Assembly (NCBI GenBank): GCA_963576475.1
Contig: OY754969.1
Coordinates: 28,867,388-28,931,387 of the forward strand
Direction: 5' to 3'
DNA from: Molanna angustata
Lineage: Eukaryota > Arthropoda > Insecta > Trichoptera > Molannidae
DNA: 64,000 nucleotides
The position numbers and the translations under genes were made by a program. Position 1 is the stretch's first letter; each line of letters opens with the position of its first letter. Below are positions 57,880 to 64,000 of this stretch, in pieces. Under the pieces are notes generated by a model that made no database searches, was not told the origin of the DNA, and worked only from the letters and a program-made list of their open reading frames with translations.

Positions 57880-58410
57880 GTGCGATCTGCTGAGTGTTTT
57901 AGAGCGTGACAGGGTGAAAGACTGGTGTTCGCTTTGGTAAAATAGCCCCAAGGGTTACCACTATAAAAAGTGCAGAGTTTCATCCTCTCGCGGCCTTGGT
58001 TCCACCGAAAGAGGTTATCTAGGTATCATATTGTCTACATTTACGCTTTGGTCATGTGCGTACGACTGCATATAGTGCATAGCCATCTATTCCGTCTCGG
58101 TATAGTGGGGTCCCCGTTCTGCGAATGTGGACGGGATGAGGAAACGACGGATCACGTTCTGTTTGGTTGTCCAATCAGGGACGCGCTAGACGCGATTTTA
58201 GGTTTGAGAATGTCCAATACCCTATTTCCACAGTTTACCTTCTTGGGATGAACTCTCCTCAGGTTCATGGTTTAATATTTAAATCTATTGTAAAGAATAT
58301 GACTATTATTTGAATTTTTTGTGACTAAATCTGTATAATCTAATGTTTCTGATTAGTAACGGCTGCAACATCATTTTTGGGTGAAAAGCCTTAGAAAAAT
58401 AAATAATTGT
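57880..58410 (+). mobile_element. LINE remnant, C-terminal end with zinc-like motif
   Basis: The plus-strand frame ending at 58251 encodes HLFRLGIVGSPFCECGRDEE then TTDHVLFGCPI. This is the C-x-C ... H-x4-C region found at the end of Jockey/I/R1-type retrotransposon proteins. The 3' UTR ends AATAAATAATTG near 58405. Truncated at the 5' end. Confidence 0.7.
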
Positions 58411-58587
58411 ATGTCGAAAAAATATTGAAATTAAACTTTTTTATTCTTAGTACCTATATACAATCAAGAATACTGTGCACCGCTATTTTTTCATGCAAAC
58501 GTATTTCACATTTTACAAGCTTTTTAAGTTGCTATCCATTTTTTTACTAGATTAATATATATATATATATATATGGTTGGACAATTT

Positions 58588-58640
58588 ATATAGCGCCGTT
58601 TTCGTGAAAACTCACCTCAAGGGCGCTTTGTAGCTATTAG
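58588..58640 (-). repeat. LINE 3' tail fragment
   Basis: AATTTATATAGCGCCGTTTT..CACCTCAAGGGCGC is the complement of the tail at 1465-1520. An (AT)n run lies immediately upstream at 58555-58574. Confidence 0.5.
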
Positions 58641-58693
58641 TTTTTCATGTTAGTAAAAGCTTAAAATCTAGGTTATTTCAAAGACCTCTAGAG

Positions 58694-59091
58694 CAGCGGT
58701 CGGGGAACCGGGGTAAATTACCCCAAATGGGGTAAAATTGTTTTTTTTTGGGCAATAAGGAAATTTTTCTACTTTGCTATTTCATAAACATGTTAGTATT
58801 TTTTTACAAACTATCAATTCAGGTGTGTGCGTGAGCTCCGAAGACTGTATTCAAATTGCTCTTACATCAAAAAGTCCCAATTTTGAAGTAATTGCATCAA
58901 ACATGAAGCAACATCATTTCTCCAAAAACTGAAAGGGAAACCTGAAAATCTGAATTTTTGTTTGATCCGATTTGAGAATTTTATTTTGTTTATCTATTAC
59001 ATACTTACTATTTTCATGTAACTTTTTTTTTATTTACCGTGTAAATTAATTCAATAAATTATTTTTATTTAAAAAAGTTCCCCGACCGCTG
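58694..59091. mobile_element. Non-autonomous hAT-like MITE (398 bp)
   Basis: Termini CAGCGGTCGGGGAAC and the complement GTTCCCCGACCGCTG are flanked by CTCTAGAG on both sides (58686-58693 and 59092-59099), an 8-bp duplication typical of hAT insertions. No transposase frame remains. Confidence 0.8.
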
Positions 59092-59394
59092 CTCTAGAGC
59101 ATATTGACCATAATGATAATGATTATGTTTGCATAATAAGTATGAAAAATTACAAAAATAACATCAAGTGACTCTTAAATTATTAATACAAGAGTGAAAC
59201 GCTATTAATAAAACAAAAATGTAAATTCAGATTATGATTTTAATTAAAACCAAAGTTTCATTCTACTAATGCGATATTATTGATTTGTTTTTGTATTGTT
59301 TTTTTATAACTCGTTATTTTTGTTATTTTAATTCTTATACCTACTGTTCAGTATATTGTTTAATATTTTTTTTTAATTTTTTTTTTTTTTTATA

Positions 59395-59567
59395 AAATAA
59401 ATATGTCCTTGTTAAACAAGTACATATACATCTTCCTACGTTCCCTAAAATAAGCAAATAAATGCTTGTGCTATAGGTGAACGAAATCGGTCGAGGCAGG
59501 ATTCGAACTCGCGACCACTGGATTACTAACCCAGCGCGCTAACCGCTCTGCCACCGACCCATCTAAA
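59395..59567 (-). mobile_element. tRNA-derived SINE, family 2, full copy
   Basis: On the minus strand it has the head GGCAGAGCGGTTAGCGCG, anticodon arm CTGGGTTAGTAATCCAG, B box GCGAGTTCGAATCC, then the family tail GGGAACGTAGGAAGATG and AACAAGGACATATTTATT, with a T-rich (A-rich on the sense strand) end. Confidence 0.8.
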
Positions 59568-59712
59568 GTAAATAAAAATTTAAAGTAAACATTATTGGCT
59601 TATAATTAGTTTCAAAAGCAACATATATAACCACACAATGTATTATAAAGCTGCAGTTTTCTAAAATAAATAAATAAGTACCAAAGTACCCAATAAAATA
59701 TTTCGTCCTATA

Positions 59713-59857
59713 CAGCCCCTCTAGACAACGTGTCATTTAGCTCAAGAAAAGATAACTCAATGTATGGAAGTGACAGTCGCCTGTCACTTCCATACATTGA
59801 GTTATCTTTTCTTGTTTCTTTTCTTGAGCTAAATGACACGTTGTCTAGGGGGGGCAG
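59713..59857. repeat. Near-perfect long palindrome (about 56-bp arms)
   Basis: The left arm CTAGACAACGTGTCATTTAG ... GTATGGAAGTGACAG (59721-59776) and the complementary right arm are separated by TCGC. The right arm has one extra 12-bp duplication (TTTCTTTTCTTG). The outer ends are CAGCCCCT and AGGGGGGGCAG. Confidence 0.85.
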
Positions 59858-59859
59858 AT

Positions 59860-60673
59860 ATCAGTTGCCAAGTAATGGAAAAACAGATTGTCCTATTTTG
59901 TCTCGCCCATGGGCATGTTTTTTTTATTAGTATTTTCAAAAGAACTTATATTTAAATGAAATTTAATAAGAATTTTAAATAGTTTTATGTTCTACTGTAA
60001 AGTTGCCGATATTGACTTACGCGGTGTTAGACCTTAAGCGACGAAATATTGAACGGACAGTTAAGCAGAACAATATTTTTTGTACAGCATTTAACTTCGT
60101 TACAAATACAAGAGAGCAATAAAAAGAACTATAAATAATACAAGTAGAATCTTTGTCGATATTCAACTCTAATACGATTGAGAAAATTTTCGATACCTAT
60201 AATCATTCCTATGCGCGTAGTATAGATTTATCGGAATGTAGGATGATACAAGAAATAAAAGAATAACAGAAGACAATAATACATACTAGAGTGGTGGGGG
60301 GGAGGTGAACATGAGAACATGTTGCTTTAGAAAGAGTTAAGTAAATACTAAGGGAGGAATATTATCTTCCGTAACCCTTCGTCTGTTTGAGACGCTGTCA
60401 AAAAGTTTAGCAGGAAATCCTGATGTTGACGATAAATCGATGATACCCATCCCCTGCAGATGAACATAACATGTATATCCAAACATATTTTGTTGTCAAA
60501 GGCACGTTGGTACGACATATTACATATTATCCTTAAAGAAACATAACCATACATATCCAAATAACATCTGATAAAATAAATAATTATTCGTGACAAAACG
60601 AAATATTTGTTCGTAATATTTACACTCAAAAGTAAATATATTGAGAATAATTAAAAAAAATATAATATATGTA
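59860..60673. other. Intronic sequence, nothing recognised
   Basis: No supported feature. Confidence 0.45.
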
Positions 60674-60787
60674 ATATGGAGTTCTATAATATCTTCAGAT
60701 GTCATAGAATTCCATATGATAATTATATCCATGATATGGGTAATCACGAGGGTTTTGATTTCGCCGGTTGGACCAGACTTGCCCCCC
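60674..60787. mobile_element. Palindromic MITE, copy f (right half)
   Basis: ATATGGAGTTCTATAATATC to CCAGACTTGCCCCCC matches the centre and right arm of the complete copy at 33737. Confidence 0.65.
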
Positions 60788-61687
60788 TGATGTACAATAT
60801 AAATGAACTTAATATATTTTCTAAATGATTTCTGTGAAAAAATAAAATACAAAAAAATGCTTTACCGAGGAATTCTCAATTGAGAATAAAATCATGGGAT
60901 TTCATTTTGGTCACGTTTACCGAATAAAAAGTCTGCGGATGACATAAATACAAAATTAACATTATAAATGATCGGTGTCACTGGATAAGGAAAATATTAT
61001 GACAACCAAATATGAGTTTCCTTCCTTGAAATTACATAATAATTCTAGAAAATAAATACATGCATACCAACAATTTTACTATGAATATAATTTTTATTAT
61101 TAATTTTGATGGACAACGAATAGTTAAATATAAAATTAAATATATTATGTAAGAGGGGTAAAACAGCTAATTCGCTGCTCTATCATGCTAGTGGATCTGT
61201 TATCTTGCCCTGGCAGATTTTATTCAATATAGCACAAAATTTTTAACAATTTATGGAATATATTGGTAATGCTCTCGTTCCTAAAACATGACCTTATAAA
61301 AATAACAAGTTTTCTATTTGAAATAAACTAGTTGCAACCCGTTAAATAGTAATAAAATATATAAACAGAATTTAAATTTTATTTTCGTTTCTTTATCTGT
61401 TTATTCGTAGCATGGAAACTTTAATACATTTTACTGATAAAACATTTTACTGATAATACATTTACTATACGTATCTTGGCGTAAAGTGGTTCAACGATCT
61501 ATTTTCTGAGCAGAGTCATGCAGATATTGTTGATTTAAAGAAATTTTATAAATATATAAAGAGGGTTTGTGTATAAAAAAATTTTTTTTTACTGTCAATT
61601 GTTGTATATTATGTATTTTTTAACAGATTTTTAATTATCTCAATAGAGACGAAGTTGGAATATTTACTGTAGGAGAACCGGGATAAC
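60788..61687. other. Intronic sequence, nothing recognised
   Basis: No supported feature. Confidence 0.45.
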
Positions 61688-61755
61688 TTTGACTCCCGAC
61701 AGGGAAAAAAATCCAATGTTTGCGCATATGCAATAAAAATATTCGAGTATATTAT
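61688..61755 (+). repeat. Unidentified short repeat, copy 2
   Basis: GACTCCCGACAGGGAAAAAA then TCCAATGTTTGCGCATATGC parallels 19118-19175. Confidence 0.5.
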
Positions 61756-61809
61756 ATGCTTATTTAGTTATTCATAATTGTATTTTTTATATTTTTTTTT
61801 TTTTTTAAA

Positions 61810-61978
61810 AAATGAATATGTCCTTGTTAAACAAGTACATATACATCTTCCTACGTTCCCTAAACTAAGCATAAATGCTTGTCCTATAGGTGAACGAGAT
61901 CGGTCGAGGCAGGATTCGAACTCGCGACCACTGGATTACTAACCCAGCGCGCTAACCGCTCTGCCATCCACCCATCCA
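61810..61978 (-). mobile_element. tRNA-derived SINE, family 2, full copy
   Basis: Almost the same as 59395-59567: GGCAGAGCGGTTAGCGCG, CTGGGTTAGTAATCCAG, GCGAGTTCGAATCC and the GGGAACGTAGGAAGATG tail on the minus strand. Confidence 0.8.
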
Positions 61979-62535
61979 TATATATTTGCACATTGTTATG
62001 ATTGTTACATATTATGTCTATTTTTGTGAAATAAGTTTATTTTTAGTTTTTCTTTTGCTATATGTAATTATTTTATTTTTATTTTATTTTGTTTATTGTT
62101 ATTTTGTTTTTTTTTGTATTATGTTTGTGAAGTTACAACTCCCTTCAAAGCACGAGTTCACCTCTTTTTGAAGTTATACTGTAAAGTGTATTAATTTCTT
62201 TTTGTTAATGTATTTTCTTGTGTAATATGTTTTTTTGGTAATAAATAAAATAAATAAAAATAAAATAAAAAAATACGACTATTATTTTTTTAAATATTTA
62301 CATTCTATGGAGAGAATCCAAGTATTTTTATCTAGCTCTCATATTCAAAATCTTTCTCCGCACTACTTTTTTTCTGTTTGTAACTGCTTTTTCCGACATC
62401 CATAATTTTGCCCATTTGTATTACGAATGGTGAAAATTTTGAATTTAAAAATAAAACATGCACGGTTATTTTTCACCACAGAGATTTTCATAATTGTGTT
62501 TTTTTGTTTGCAAAATATAAAAACACGATACTCAC
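61979..62535. other. Intronic sequence, nothing recognised
   Basis: T-rich sequence just downstream of the first visible exon. Confidence 0.45.
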
Positions 62536-62652
62536 GCTCCAATTGTGTGCACTTGATGAGCTTGTGGGGCCCTGGATGGTCTGCGAAGAGGTGGAGGGGG
62601 CAACCCACCATGATACAGGGCCGGTGGTAGGGATAACATCGGTGTTGGTAAT
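62536..62652 (-). CDS. Otopetrin-like proton channel, exon (proline-rich N-terminal region)
   Basis: Internal exon of an otopetrin-like gene, read on the minus strand. It is bounded by a TTCTTTTCAG acceptor and a GTGAGT-type donor. It is 117 bp, begins with the last base of a codon started upstream, and ends with two bases of a codon completed by the exon at 25577. The 39 residues in that frame are rich in proline, arginine and histidine (a run LPPPPLRRPSR is visible) with no membrane segment, which fits the cytoplasmic N-terminus before TM1. The family link rests on phase and order: this frame is the only one of three that joins the next exon in phase. Earlier exons must lie beyond the window, since the exon starts mid-codon. 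Because the segment has low complexity, this is the weakest of the four exons. Confidence 0.6.
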
Positions 62653-62830
62653 CTGAAAAGAAACAATAAAATAGACTTAAAACATTGCATCGAAATGAGA
62701 TGGAGAGACATAGATGGACCTCCTCTTCACAAGTTTATCACAAACACTGAAACTCTGGTTAGTTGTAAGAAATTGCCATACGGCAAAATACTATCCACTT
62801 GCGCAGGGTGCAAGCAAGTGTTTATTATTA

Positions 62831-62865
62831 TTTTGATGCTTCACCAAGAAGATGAAGCATCAAAA
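62831..62865. repeat. Perfect 13-bp inverted repeat
   Basis: TTTTGATGCTTCA and TGAAGCATCAAAA are separated by 9 bases. Confidence 0.8.
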
Positions 62866-63048
62866 TTAATTTATGAAAAAAAGGTTTATTGGTTGAATTG
62901 CGAAAATTCATGTTTTACTAGCATCTCGTTGATATCAAAAAAAGAAAACAATCGTCAGATAGTTTACAAAATAAATATTAATAAAGCCTCTTGTATCTCA
63001 ACGCACGATTAATCAGGTTGAGAAAACGTTCGAGAACGTAAGAAAATT

Positions 63049-63324
63049 ATTGTTGGACACCCAAGAGTAGGAGAAAGATAAGAGACCAACACTGAGATGG
63101 GAGAACGACATGAAAAGTGATATAGACCAGGTTGCACTTGCAAGTAGCAACCTGGAAAATGGCGGCTGAAAAAGACGGATTTTGAGGTAAAAGTTGAAGG
63201 AGGTCATGCAAAAGCTCGATTTAGGCTATAGCGTCATCGAAGAATATCTTTACGCAAAAGATGATCTTTTGATACGTAAATGGTCTACAACACCTCAAGA
63301 ACAAGCTGGTGTAGTAAAATCATG
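63049..63324 (+). repeat. Possible LINE C-terminal remnant
   Basis: Plus strand reads KRPTLRWENDMKSDIDQVAL, then a stop soon after NLENGG. It loosely resembles the RP-x-x-RWEDDI segment of insect LINE endings. A further open stretch EVMQKLDLGYSVIEEYLY follows without a known match. Confidence 0.3.
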
Positions 63325-64000
63325 ATCGACCTGTATAAATAATAATACATATCGGTAAAATGAATAGGAATTTTACATTAAAAATCTATTTCTTATAGGT
63401 AAGTATTAATAGGTATATATACACGTGTATAGAAATATGGGCTTATAACATTATATATGAGTAGGGTTCGACAAATAAATTATAATATTTTACCGCAAAA
63501 ATTGGTTTGTGCACAGGTGATGTCCTTAGCATTCTTTCACTTCGCGAGCCCTACCTTCCAATCTAAAAAAAAACGAAGGTATGACATGTTGTCATACAGA
63601 TAAAATAACAATATCTTTGACACACGTGTGTAAAAAAACATTTTGATGTTAGTCAAATTCATTTTTTTTATAAGAAAATAAGGTTGAGACAGACTTTTAT
63701 ATTAAATTTTATAAAACCGTTTTTAAATTTACATTTACATTACTATAGTCATACAAGATTATTTCGAGAAAAACGATAGGAAACGAACCATGTAATAATA
63801 AAATAAGTATAAAGATTAGGTACATGTATAAGTATAGGTCGCTGGCAACATTACAGTTTTCTACGTTTGAATAAAAATAATACCAGATATTGATTTGTGC
63901 TTCGTTCGATAGATGGCCAGCTTAAAACACCCATATGAATGATTTTACTATGATTGCATATAAAATTGATGAATGTTGCAATTGCATAAAATGATCACTT
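63325..64000. other. Nothing recognised; probably further otopetrin-like intron
   Basis: No exon with splice signals that would extend the otopetrin-like gene upstream was found. The next exon must be beyond the window. Confidence 0.4.

Larger units (their letters stand above)
25578..62535 (-). other. Otopetrin-like gene intron (37.0 kb)
   Basis: GTGAG donor at 62531-62535 and TTTCAG acceptor next to 25577, with codon GC|G split across it. It contains the Helitron-like cluster and the 11.8-kb Gypsy element. The Gypsy element is in the same transcriptional orientation as the host gene. Confidence 0.7.

Noticed and set aside
59480..59562. Thr-type (AGT) tRNA-like sequence in SINE family 2
   Set aside because: The cloverleaf is recognisable, but it is followed by the SINE tail and repeated at several loci, so it is a tRNA-derived SINE.
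62695..63012. 105-codon plus-strand frame near the right edge
   Set aside because: No domain, no splice context, contains an inverted repeat, and lies on the opposite strand to the otopetrin-like gene. Not supportable as a gene.

Overview
The window reads as AT-rich insect nuclear DNA. It has large introns with canonical GT-AG borders, tRNA-derived SINEs, CR1/Jockey-type LINE tails, hAT-like and Helitron-like elements and a Ty3/Gypsy retrotransposon. The style would fit a hemipteran, but the species cannot be fixed from this sequence alone. There are no bacterial features.

The only host gene I can support lies on the minus strand and spans most of the window. Four exons (62536-62652, 25460-25577, 22390-22495, 200-430) join with matching phases into part of an otopetrin-like proton channel: a proline-rich cytoplasmic N-terminal part, TM1, TM2, a Ser/Glu-rich loop and the start of TM3. 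The gene continues beyond both window ends. Its introns here are about 37.0, 3.0 and 22.0 kb, and nearly everything else described lies inside them.

Region 0.4-22 kb: LINE remnants, two tRNA-derived SINE families, a palindromic MITE family, a second short DNA-transposon family (~550 bp), an hAT-like element with an 8-bp target duplication (8100-8998), a Helitron-like element (9975-10523), and a 191-bp tandem repeat array (19846-21857) split by a 5'-truncated LINE. Region 22-31 kb: more copies of the same families, including a nested MITE/LINE/SINE composite at 27570-27986.

Region 31-54 kb is a transposon nest. About ten full or partial copies of one ~1-kb non-autonomous Helitron-like family are packed together. 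Three minus-oriented copies face three plus-oriented copies across a 22-bp centre at 38341-38362. One plus copy is split by a young Gypsy element (41304-53083, 4-bp duplication GGGT). That element has apparently intact gag and pol on the minus strand, joined by a probable -1 frameshift site. It has three LTRs, two full and one 5'-LTR remnant, and each LTR carries a broken fragment of a host AGC-type protein kinase.

Region 54-64 kb: foldback elements, SINEs, a second Helitron-family copy, an hAT-like MITE with duplication CTCTAGAG (58694-59091), a near-perfect palindrome (59713-59857), LINE tails, and the upstream otopetrin exon.

The most unusual items are the kinase fragment inside the LTRs, the 1-kb inverted Helitron pair inside a transcribed intron, and the three-LTR retrotransposon with a 7-bp microhomology junction.
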